A DNA stretch of 64,000 nt. Origin: Adineta vaga (taxonomy: Eukaryota; Rotifera). The position numbers were made by a program, and so were the translations under genes. Shown piece by piece: positions 24,667 to 40,339 of the stretch. Position 1 is the first letter of the stretch, and the number at the start of each line of letters is the position of its first letter. The stretch spans positions 5,270,001 to 5,334,000 of the forward strand of contig CP075493.1 in NCBI GenBank assembly GCA_021613535.1, written 5' to 3'. The notes beneath the pieces were generated by a model. It was not told where the DNA came from, ran no database searches, and was given only the letters and a program-made list of their open reading frames with translations.

Positions 24667-26851
24667 ATGCATAAAAATGATGTACATCAACGATTATTGC
24701 AAGGTAAACGTCTTCCACTTTACACATTGATTCATTATTACGTACGAAAAAAAAACACTTAGTAAAGAATCGGACCGAAAACATATAAATATAGACTACG
24801 TTTCATATAATCATTACAATTAAAGAATAGATAAATAACTAAAAATCAAATAAGAAATTCTTATTTCTTTGTATGAAATATTTATTGTCACATATTCATG
24901 TCATTCTTTTCGAGTAGGTAGAAAGATAATCTTATAATTGTTATTACTGTGTATCAACCAGTTTGTAACTATTTATTTTCTGTCTTTTCTTTTACTTTTT
25001 TCAAGCATCATTGCCTGTTATCGACGAAGAAGTTGAAGTTGATAGCAAGACTCTTGTAAAACCACGAAAATTTTTCCATATGAGTCAAGTATTGCGTTCA
25101 AAAGTCAATCAACATGTCGGTGATAATCAAGAATATAAAGTTTCACAACGTGATTTTTCTCGAAAGAAATCTTCATCAATCGTTGTAAACAATCCTGGAT
25201 TGAATCTATCTGTTGTGAAAACGAATGCTCGTATTGTACGAATTCGTTTAGTATTTATACATATTGGTGAAATTGATACACTTAATGAAAAGTATCAGGC
25301 GGATGTTTACTTCGAAGCAAGATGGACAGAGAAACGAATGAATTTAAATACATTAAATTTAAATGCACAAGATCAACAAAAACTTTTAGCTGAGGATAAT
25401 ATAACAATGAAAATTAATGAACTTAATCCAACTATTCATTGGCTACCGCAATTATTTATTGAAAATGGTATAGGTCAAATTGGTGAACAAGATAAATGGT
25501 TTACGATTAAGAAAATTGCTCCAAGATCTGATCAATTATCAACATCAGTTTCTATCAATGTAGAAATTTGTGAACATCGTCGAATTAAAGGTTTTTTTTG
25601 GGAGAAATTAGAATTGAATCATGTTAATATCAATTCGTTTTCTTTTCTGTTGAAAATCTATTTTATCTTTAGTTTCCAGCTGACGTACAAGATTTAACGA
25701 TATCCATAACAAGTCACCATCATGTTGCAAATTGTCTTCTAGTTCCAGATGAACGTTTCCGTTCAATCATTAATCGTGAAGCATTTTTTGATCAACAAGA
25801 ATGGTCATTGTATGAACATGTTGCAACAGAAATACGTGAATCAAATGAAGAATATTCATTCGAAGATGAAGATAATGCAATTGGACAAACGAAACATCCT
25901 GTACTTGCAATTGCTTGTCGTGCAGGTATGATTTATCTTTTATCGACATAATTACGATTCTAAAATTTATATTCGACGTTGATAGCTCGTCGTCCTGGTT
26001 ATTATTATTGGAATGCATTTTGTTTGATATTTCTAATAACTATCTGTGCATTCTGTATTTTTTCAATTTCACCAGAGTAAATTATTCTAATTTATATATT
26101 AATTTTATATTGATTTCGTTTAGTTTACCACAAAGTCGACTACAAATCACATGTACTCTTCTGCTTACTTCTGTTACATTCCGTTGGGTTGTTAATCGAT
26201 CATTAGTATGTCTTTTATCCATATTCTTTATTGTAACATTTCATTTCGTTCTAGCCACAAATTTCTTATCTAACTACTCTTGATATCTATGCGATTATAT
26301 CGATTATAATGTTGGTTGTACTCTGTGTCTGGCATTCTATCATAGCAACACTTCATTTTCTCAATCCTATGGCCCCAAAACTTCTCGGACCGACAAATTA
26401 TTATGTTATCATTGATCGATATGTTTTCTATGGTCTTTTTGCTGTGTATATTTTTACACATATAGCATTACTTGTCTGGCTCATTTCTGTTCCATATAGA
26501 CGACGACGAGAAATGGAATATATTGATCATGAATATGCTGCAAAGAAATATATTCAACTAGATACAAGTCAATCACGATATGATTCGAAATTTGATTTAT
26601 CAGTTCGACGAGCATCAGCAGCATATGATACATTACCGGCAATGAAACCTACACGAGCACGAAAATCATTGGATGGAATTACTACAATACCTAATGCTAC
26701 AACAGTTATACCCATTCGAGAAGAAAATAATGAAATAAGAGTAATGAGTATGACTGAACTTCGTGAACAAGAAGATGAATATTATAATCATACAAATGAT
26801 ATAAATAATGAACTTAAAACTACACAAATGACTCCTGTAGAACAACCATGA
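24667..26851 (+). CDS. Pentameric ligand-gated ion channel without Cys-loop cysteines
   Basis: Member of the Cys-loop/pLGIC superfamily. Exons 24667..24703, 25006..25622, 25673..25925, 25986..26076, 26124..26205 and 26255..26851 give 558 residues. The first exon is short and was chosen because its ATG frame joins cleanly to the next exon. The extracellular beta-sandwich is recognised by the FPADVQDL motif (219-226), matching the FPFDxQxC core of Cys-loop receptors. Both loop cysteines are absent (Glu and Leu in their places). TM1 is about 307-330, TM2 334-358 (RLQITCTLLLTSVTF), TM3 369-390 and TM4 416-438. The TM3-TM4 loop is only about 25 residues, as in prokaryotic channels. There is no N-terminal signal peptide, and a hydrophilic tail of about 120 residues follows TM4, both odd for this family. 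Ligand and ion selectivity are unknown. Confidence 0.82.
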
Positions 26852-27249
26852 TTTTTTTGTAAATTTTTTTTTTCATTTATCTGAACTATTATGAGCTTCT
26901 GATTCAGTTAGACTTCGAATTATTTCGTACGCTCTTTGTTACGATCAACCATAGATTAATCTCTTTTCAGTTTGCAATCAATTTGAAAGAATCGTACAAT
27001 ATCATCATCATCATCATTTAGATAGAATTATATATTGAAAAAGATCATATAATCTATAGTAACTCTAAAATGAAATATACTGAAATAAAAACAGATGTCG
27101 CTTATAATCAATAATATAAATAAAACAATAGCATTCATTGGATTGGTTAAACTAAGAAACAAAGCACAGTTTGATCGACAAGCAACCATTAGTGACTCGT
27201 TTTTTGTTGAATTCTTGTCAGTGTATTCAACTGATTACTAACATTCAAC
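26852..27249. other. Short intergenic gap before SMC3
   Basis: The 3' flank of the channel gene and the SMC3 promoter or leader. A short run of ATC triplets lies near 27000-27018. Nothing else is recognised. Confidence 0.5.
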
Positions 27250-32369
<5,120 letters not shown>

Positions 32370-32725
32370 AGCTAATCTATTGTATAGGTTGTTTTGTGTC
32401 TAAAAAAAGTTAATGTTTTCGGTATATGTTAAGTTGGATGTATTACTTGACTTTGTTTGTATATGATGTAAATTTTACTGAAGACGAAAATATTCATGTC
32501 GTAAATCTTTGTTTGTTTGTTTGTTTGTATGTATTAATATAGAAATTTATTAATCCGATTTCATCACTTCAGATATTCAAAAAGATAGATAATCGATTAT
32601 AACCAATGTGAAAGCAAGTCGTCGTCCAGAATTGAAATATCGACATTCAATAGAATATTGACCGAAAAATATGATGTCTAGTAAAGTGACATAGTCTTTT
32701 AGTTTTAGTTTTAGATTATACAAAA
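32370..32725. other. Gap between SMC3 and prefoldin 6
   Basis: Contains a TTTG/GTTT repeat near 32508-32528. A polypyrimidine-AG site lies about 11 bases before the prefoldin ATG. No gene is seen. Confidence 0.5.
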
Positions 32726-33243
32726 ATGGCACCTGATCTTAACAAAAAACTTGAAGATGAAGTTGAGAAATATCGTCAAACACAGAATGGTAAATGATCT
32801 CTTTTCTTTTGTTGATCTTCTCATTGTTCGTGAAAATAGATATGAAAAAGTTTGTCACTCAACAACAACAATTATTTGTAACAAAAACAGAAAATGATTT
32901 TGTTAAACAAGTACGTAATCATATCTTCACGAGATTTTCTTATAGAAATTAATCGCCATTCTCTAGGAATTTGACAATCTTGATTCTGGTGCTGTGATTT
33001 ATAAACTTGTCGGTCCCGTACTTGTTAAACAAGAATTAGATGAAGGCAAAGAAACAGTTGAAAAACGTCTTGTTTATTGCGAAGGTGAATTGTAAGTATA
33101 TCAGAACATTTAATAATGATAATATTGATGATTTTTATTCTAGAAAACGATTGGCAACATTAATGAAAGATACAGAAAAGAAATTGGAAATTCATCGTGA
33201 AGTTATTGCAAAAATTCAACAACAAATAGCATCAAATAAATAA
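32726..33243 (+). CDS. PFDN6: Prefoldin subunit 6 (beta-type)
   Basis: Subunit of the hexameric prefoldin co-chaperone that passes nascent actin and tubulin to CCT in the cytosol. Exons 32726..32789, 32840..32910, 32967..33091 and 33144..33243 give 119 residues, close to the family's ~129. It is two long amphipathic helices joined by the beta-hairpin region; the signature LDSGAVIYKLVGPVLVKQ with the following ETVEKRL segment identifies the beta-type subunit 6. A TTTTAG acceptor-like site sits just upstream of the ATG, consistent with trans-splicing downstream of SMC3. AATAAA lies at 33300-33305. Confidence 0.92.
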
Positions 33244-34841
33244 CTTTTCATTCATGAAATTCTGCTTTTTTGCACGTTTTCAGTTGTTTTTTTTTCAAGA
33301 ATAAAGCGTTTTAGTGCACTGAGTGATATTGTGACATTTCATGTCTTTTTTCCTAGATAAATGAAAGAACATTGTCTATACAACAGATATATATTAGTAA
33401 TTCTATAATTATAGTTATTTCAGTCTTATTCGTTTTGTTTCATTAACTAAATCTTTAGAAAAAAGAGAATCCTATAACAAGTATAATTAAAAGCACGAAA
33501 TGATTGTAACAACTGGTGCAGCAATGAGTGTTAGCGGACTTTTGAAATAGTCCACGTTGGAAAAGAGTGGCATGATAAAATCTGACATTCTAGGAAGGTC
33601 CCCGTAAGACACATCATTGGGCGATCTACATTGGCAATGAGGATATTATGTGAAAGAATGGTTTTGGCGAGAACTCAGTAAAATTGCTGTAAAAGCGTTT
33701 GAACCAGACGAGCTTACACATTATTGGAAGAAAATGATCAACGTTACCACTATTTTCAGAATAACTGTGAATGTTTTGCGACACTTTATCGATATGGTAG
33801 TAGTTTCAATAACTTCATCCACTGATATTTTCTCTTAATTGTCATCGGCATAACTGTTTTTGTTGTCTTTATTGAATACAAGACTCTACTGCATTACATT
33901 ATATATGGCTCAGGGTACGCATCATCGGAATATATCATGAGAATGTAGTGTAGTTAGTGATCAAGAATATCAGAGGAATCTATTGCGTTATCTAGGAGAT
34001 ATTATCTTTGATATAATAAATGATTCGGTCATTTTTCAATCCAAGAAACAGACGAGTACTGTCATGGCCCACGTGGGAACGCTCAAAATGGTAAGATACT
34101 TAGCTTTATAGATTGTTTCAGTCTTGCCATAGGTAATATTATCGATATGTACATGTCTGATCATCTAAAAAACTAAATTTAAAGATTAAAACAATGTAAT
34201 ATCATTGGTACTATAGTTTTGAATAGTCAAGGCAAATAAAATCATTTGATTCATCTCAGTTGTCTTGAACTTATGAAGCAGATATGTTCTTTAATGAATA
34301 TATCCTTCGATTAACAAGGTAAATGATCGATATAAAAATGTGACAGATCAATACATAGACAATATTTGTTTTCCTATTTATCTGACTAAGGTCAATGTGA
34401 GAAAAAAGAAATCAAATAAACTTATTTACTAAAAACTTGCAAGCAAACTGATGACCTTAGACTGCCATAAATTATCCATCATCAAAATATATATACTGTG
34501 CATTCTCTCATGTTTCGTGTTATGTTCTTGGACGATATGATATACCTATGTTTTTCAATGTTTACTGGAAAGATATAATGAAAATGAAATATAGAAAACG
34601 TCTCATCGATGGATAACATCCTTGATGGAAAGGACGAGGTAATCAATGCAATGAATAAATAGATGCTTGTTATTTTCCTTATCCATTCTATCTAGTGACA
34701 TTGAATCATTTTATTATCTCTATGTTTGCAATCTAATATTAAATAGAAACGTTTTTCATCATCGGTTGAATTATTTTCTTCAACGTTCTCAGTTATTATT
34801 TGACTTTGACAAATATTATTCGCACATAACATATTTCGTCA
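33244..34841. other. 1.6-kb intergenic region of unknown content
   Basis: No complete gene. The part from about 33500 to 34100 is less AT-rich than its surroundings and has a short open frame at 33650-33838 without recognisable homology. It could be the relic of a gene or mobile element. Confidence 0.4.
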
Positions 34842-36615
34842 ATGGCAAAATCGGGTACGAAAAGTCGATGTATCATATGTGATAAAGAGAAACGAGCTGT
34901 TCGATGTGAAGGTTGTCTACAATTATTTTGTTACGATCATTTAACAGATCATCGACAAGAATTAAATAAACAATTAGATTATATTGAACATACACATGAT
35001 ATTTTTCATCAAAATCTTATTGAACAATTAAAACATCCACAAATAGGTCTCTTTGCTAAACAAATTGATCAATGGGAAGAAGATTCAATACGAACTGTTC
35101 GACAAGCAGCAACTGAATGTCGACAATTATTAATTGAACATACTGCCAAAAATGTACATAATATCGAAGCTAATTTAGCGGCATTATCGGATCATTTAAA
35201 AAGAATTCGACAAGAAAATGATTTTAACGAAATTGATTTAGATATGTTTAATCAAAAATTAAAACGTTTGGCTGAAAAACTTAATAATCTTCCCAATATA
35301 ACAATACGACAAGATACATCACCACTTATTCATCGATTTTCAGTTGTTTTCTCTAATGGTAAGTCGTTTCATCATACTTTTGTACATGTTTAAACATTAA
35401 CAAAGATGAATTTAATTCAATCAAATTCTCCTATATTTTCTCTACTACTTTTCGATGATTCAAAGTTTAGGATCATTTTTCTTATATACATTTTCAGAGA
35501 ACAAGAGAGAGAGAGAGAGATAGTGCAATAACTTTTGATTACTATCTATTATCCTTATGAAATATCTATTCATCTCGTTTTGAGCCTAGAATTACTTTCA
35601 TCGTTTTCCGATCATCATTTATTCTGTTGCGACAATAGACATACGATAAGAAGATTTCTTCTTTCTGTTGGTTTTCTTAGAACCTATTGCTCCATCTAAT
35701 ACTACTCTCAATCATCCAAGATGGAAACAATATGGATTGACTGTTGCTGGATCAAACTATCCAGGTCATCAATCAAATCAGCTCTATAATCCTCTTGGTC
35801 TTTTCGTTGATGATAGCGATCCAGGAAATTGTTACATTGCTGATTACGGAAATCATCGTATCGTCAAATGGAAATGTGGAACTAATGACGGGGAAATTGT
35901 TGCTGGTGGAACAGGACAAGGAAATCGATTGGATCAACTAAGTTTTCCAACAGATGTTCTTTTTGATAAAATGAACGACTGTCTTATTATTTGCGATCAA
36001 GGTAATCGACGAATAATTCGATGGTCATGTCGTAATAAGTTCGAGCCACAAATACTTATCTCAAATATTGTCTGTTGGGGTATCGCCATAGATAAAAATG
36101 GAGATCTGTATATCTCTGATTACGAAAAAGATGAAGTGAGACGATGGACGAATGGGGATACAACTGGAGTTGTTGTTGCTGGAGGTAATGGACGAGGAAA
36201 TCAACTTGATCAACTCAACTATCCTAGTTATATCTTTATCGATGAAGATCTTTCAATCTATATCTCAGATTCAAATAATAATCGAGTGATGAAATGGGTA
36301 AAAGGTGCTCAGGAAGGCATTGTTGTAGCAGGTGGTCAAGGTCAAGGAAATAGTTTCTCACAATTATCCAATCCTCAAGGAATAGCAGTCGATCAATGTG
36401 GCCATATTTATGTAGCGGACTCACACAATCATCGCATAGTTCGTTGGTTACCAAATGCTACGAAAGGTAATCTTGTGGTCGGTGGCAATGGACAAGGAAC
36501 ACGACCAAATCAATTTAATTGTCCATTAGGTATTTCCTTTGATCGACATGGTAATTTATGTGTAGTCGATTGGGGTAATAATCGAATAAAAAAATTTAAC
36601 ATTGATACTGATTAA
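34842..36615 (+). CDS. B-box-like zinc finger and NHL-repeat protein
   Basis: Exons 34842..35358 and 35681..36615 give 483 residues. The N-terminus has a B-box-like zinc knuckle (Cys10, Cys13, Cys22, Cys25, Cys30, His33, His37), followed by an alpha-helical, probably coiled-coil region to about 165. The second exon encodes six NHL-type blades of roughly 50 residues, each with a pattern such as YPSYIFIDEDLSIYISDSNNNRV and the spacer VVAGGxGxGN, making a predicted six-bladed beta-propeller. The architecture resembles TRIM-NHL proteins without the RING domain, and such genes are very numerous in rotifers. Molecular partners are unknown. The single intron (322 bp, 35359-35680) is far longer than its neighbours and contains a GA microsatellite. 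Confidence 0.85.
35507..35521. repeat. GA dinucleotide microsatellite in intron
   Basis: A run of about seven GA units inside the unusually long intron of the B-box/NHL gene. Confidence 0.75.
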
Positions 36616-37285
36616 AACTGTTTTCATTCGTCGGTATTCGTAATAAACATAATGTAATGTTTCGTCCGAACTTGATGCATTCATTGAGAAATAGATCTAA
36701 AGATTGTTAAATATCAAAACATATTGAAACAAAATACTCACCGATCTAAATGATAGGACAAAATTACAAAACACTGAAAAATTCCGTATGAAAGACGGTG
36801 TAAACCATATATAGTTTTATACAACTGTTTAGAAGTAAAAATAATAAAAAGCAAAATTCAGTGGTAAACATATAGTCCTGATAGTGTTTAGAAAAGATTT
36901 TACAAAAAAAAATTTTTAGACACTAGCTCTCTATATTTATTCGTATATTGTCTAATAAGGTATAATAGATATCATTCTAACCAGCTGTTACATTGTGAAA
37001 GAATACCATAGGGACGACAGGAGTATAGAGTATAATGCTAATAAATACTGAAATGAGAATTTACACGGTTATTCCACATACAACTATAATCCTTGTTTAA
37101 ATCATCTCTACAAAATCGCACAATCATAATATGTATGACAAAAAGATATTTCCTCCTCTATCGTATGAACATTCCTGTCATCTTTCGAACTATAGTATTG
37201 GCTTATTCGGTTCTAGACAAAAATATCATCTGATTGGTCAATTTTCTCTGTTCATCATCAGAATATTATTTAATAAATAAATAAG
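36616..37285. other. Intergenic gap
   Basis: AT-rich flank between the NHL gene and the mu-crystallin gene. No coding frame, RNA or repeat is recognised. Confidence 0.5.
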
Positions 37286-38562
37286 ATGTATTTTGATGAA
37301 TTAGCTGTAAAACAACATTTATCACTTGAATATTTGTTGGAAATACTATCGGATGTTTTATATCGATATTCTAAACAAGATGCATCACTTCAACAACCTC
37401 TACGTTCAGTTTTATCGATTAATGATCCACAAAAGTAAATTCAAAACTTTCTTTCCATTGATTATTCATGTATTGAATACTTTCAGTTGTCTTTTGAATA
37501 AACCATGTATCGATTTTCACCGTGGGTATATGTGTGTGAAAACTATTACATATTTTCCAGAAAGTTCACCTACAATTGATGGTGTTGTATCATTATTTGA
37601 TTCAAAGACTGGTCGTTTACTACTGGTATGCCTTAAAAATCTATCGTCGTTAAATATTTTATGATATTTTAGATCGCTGATGCCAAAGAAATAACTGCAC
37701 AACGTACAGCTACAACTTCATTTCTTGCTACACAAGTATGAATGAGATAATTTCATATGAAAAGAATTTTAATTAATTTCTTATTAGTTATTGACATTAT
37801 CGAAATGGACTGATGATCAGAAGAAAAATGCTTGTTTGACAATCATTGGTTGTAGTGTTCAAGGAAATGCACATTTGAAAGTTTTCACTCAATTATACAA
37901 ATGGAATAAGGTTTGAATCGTAATTTGTTCGTATAATATATCAAAGATGTTGATTATTTTGTATAGGTATATTTATGGAGTCGTAATGTAAAAAATGCGA
38001 TCGATTTACAATCGAAATATTCTTCAAAATTAGATTGTGTTGAAATTTTGAACGATTTAAATGATGATCGTTTGTATGAATCAGATGTGATTTGTACTTG
38101 TACTGGAAGTGAAGAAGCTTTAATTGGATTGAAACAAGTGAAAAAAGGTGTGCATATAAATGGTAAGTAAAAAGCTTTATTTTAGAAGAAATAAATAAGT
38201 GAGACTTTCTTTTCAGCTGTTGGATCATTTAGTCCGACAATGCGTGAACTTGCTGATGATTTAATGTTATCCGAAGATACGAACGTAATCGTTGATAGTC
38301 GTGAAAGTGCTTTAAAAGAAGCTGGTGAAATTATTCAATCGAAAGTATATTGTCTGTTACATCTCTTATATTCTTCTCTATTGATTTCAATTAGGTCAAA
38401 ATAACAGCTGAATTAGGTGAAGTGATTAATAATGAAGGATTTTGTCAAGAAATTTCGAAAGGCAAAACAACGATTTTTAAATCAGTTGGTTTGGCAATTG
38501 AAGATCTAGCAGCAGCTATTGTTCTTCATGAATCCCACAACGAAAAGAATAAAGCAGATTAA
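37286..38562 (+). CDS. CRYM: Mu-crystallin / ornithine cyclodeaminase family (ketimine reductase)
   Basis: NAD(P)H-dependent imine reductase family; the animal member reduces cyclic ketimines and binds thyroid hormone. Seven exons (37286..37434, 37487..37625, 37673..37735, 37788..37910, 37967..38162, 38217..38344, 38395..38562) give 321 residues, against 314 in human. Motifs: the N-terminal substrate half with CVKTITYFPE; the dinucleotide-binding turn IIGCSVQGNAH, where Cys replaces the usual Ala/Gly of GAGVQA; INAVGSFSPTMREL; and the C-terminal ELGEVI...TTIFKSVGLAIEDLAAA. Orthology to CRYM rather than bacterial ornithine cyclodeaminase is likely but was not tested by phylogeny. Confidence 0.88.
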
Positions 38563-39936
38563 ATTTTATGAGAAAAATATTTTTTTATTTGATTAAAATT
38601 TTCATTTTTTTATTTATGATTATACATTGATTTCCAAAGAAATAATATTAATTTTTTCAGATAAACTAGTGATTCAGTTGGCAGTGATTTAAAGATAAGA
38701 AGAAAAGAAGTTGAAATTCAGATGAAGTGAGTAAAAAAAGAATTAGCTTTAATTCGATGTTAATCGTATTAAATATATTTAACATTCCGATAAATTTTCA
38801 AAAAGGTTACACATAAATTAATTTCTTATTTTGTATAAATGTCAACAGTTAATGCATTTCTGCGCAATATTTACGTCAAGGATAATTTATACTATCGTTA
38901 GTAATGATATGTATATATCTACCATCATCTAATGAATAACCGTACTATAATAACGTACGCCTTCTAGACATAATGGCGCAATTGTCGAAAGTATTCAGTA
39001 TATAATTTTCAGATGATCAAAAGTAAATATTGATCTTTTAAAGCAAAAAAAAGAGAATGATAGGTTTCTTATGTATTAAACTGTAAGCAAATTTTTGATT
39101 TGAGGTATAAGAGTTTAGCATTTTTCGCGTACAAGAAAATGACATGTTGTTGACTTATTAATTTCTGTGATAAATCATAAATGTATGTTTGGAAGAAAGA
39201 ATAGCCTTTCCCGTCTTTCTTTAGATATACGTATGCAAAAATATTTTCGCCTAATAATTATTCAGTACAATCGAGATATGCACTTTAACGAAAAAGAGGA
39301 AAGAAAACAACACGAGGGGAGAGATAAGTCATTTGCCTACACACCCATTTTCTTGTTTTTTTCTACGTTGATGCAAAAACGAACATGATCCCGTGTATTT
39401 GTTTTCATACTTTAGATAAGTCATATCATGTGCCTTGCTTTTTCTTCAATTTTAAATTAAATTTTAACCATAAGAAATTTACTGAGGTCATACTAATCGT
39501 CTGATGTAAATATTATCTTTCTATGATAATACGTAGGTGTGCAAAACAAGAGATATCTGTTTTATCTTCTATGGACATTGTAATGAAGATCAGTAGCTTC
39601 GAGGTATATCATTATTTGCGCATATTTTTTTTATTTCTCACTGTTTAATGGATATCCATATGGCTCGTAAATAAGCGACGATATTTCAGTTACAATCTAG
39701 TCTTTAATATTTTTTGCATATCACGCCATTGCATTCACATTTTTTCGATCACGAGGTATATATATATATTCAACCGCAGAATCACGCGCGTAACCTTCGC
39801 TATCAGAAGACAAAAACAACATTTAAAGAACGAAGAGGTGTGTCGCCTGATGCGTCGAATATTCTTTTTCTTTCTTTCTTTCTCATTTTCCCTCTCGTTT
39901 TTTTTTCTTCTTCTTTTGTTACACGAGCTAGAAATA

Positions 39937-39944
39937 TGACGTCA
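39937..39944. promoter_or_regulatory. Perfect CRE-like palindrome TGACGTCA upstream of lipin
   Basis: A full-length cAMP-response-element consensus, about 400 bases before the lipin ATG. Function is inferred from the match only. A second intergenic copy lies upstream of the CxxC-repeat gene. Confidence 0.4.
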
Positions 39945-39969
39945 TAACAAATCGAATAAGTGCTGAGAG

Positions 39970-40001
39970 ACATACACACACACACATATATATATATATA
40001 C
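39970..40001. repeat. AC/AT dinucleotide microsatellite
   Basis: A run of AC units passes into a run of TA units in the lipin upstream region. It is a compound dinucleotide repeat. Confidence 0.85.
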
Positions 40002-40339
40002 AGTATGCCTATGCAATATTCGTTCTCTCTTATCTATTTACACGCATAAATAGTATTGCTAGAAAAGACTAGTAATGATATTTTGTTAGTATTTCCTTTT
40101 ATTTCTTCCCTGGACTATTAACAATGATGAAAAGAAAGAACGTACTAAGATGAATATGTTGTGTGTGTACGTGAATGAATCATGTTATTTCGTAAATACT
40201 ATTTGCACCTCGAGAAAAATCTTTTCATTTCTCTTCTTTCGATAGAAGCATGTGATCGTCACATTGATTCATTTCTTTTCTTTTCGTTTAGTACAACTTC
40301 TGAATGTTGTATTTTCATTCATAGAAAACGTAAGTCACA

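Larger units (their letters stand above)
38563..40339. other. 1.8-kb intergenic region upstream of lipin
   Basis: AT-rich with long pyrimidine tracts (39868-39920) and an AC/AT repeat at about 39970-40001. A perfect TGACGTCA palindrome is at 39937-39944, and a short dyad (ATGTGA, 3 bases, TCACAT) is at 40250-40264 just before the lipin start. The open frames here are low-complexity and lack homology. Confidence 0.5.

Noticed and set aside
33650-33838. 62-residue open frame as a separate gene
   Set aside because: No homology, no splice partners and no coding signal beyond openness; kept only as a region note.
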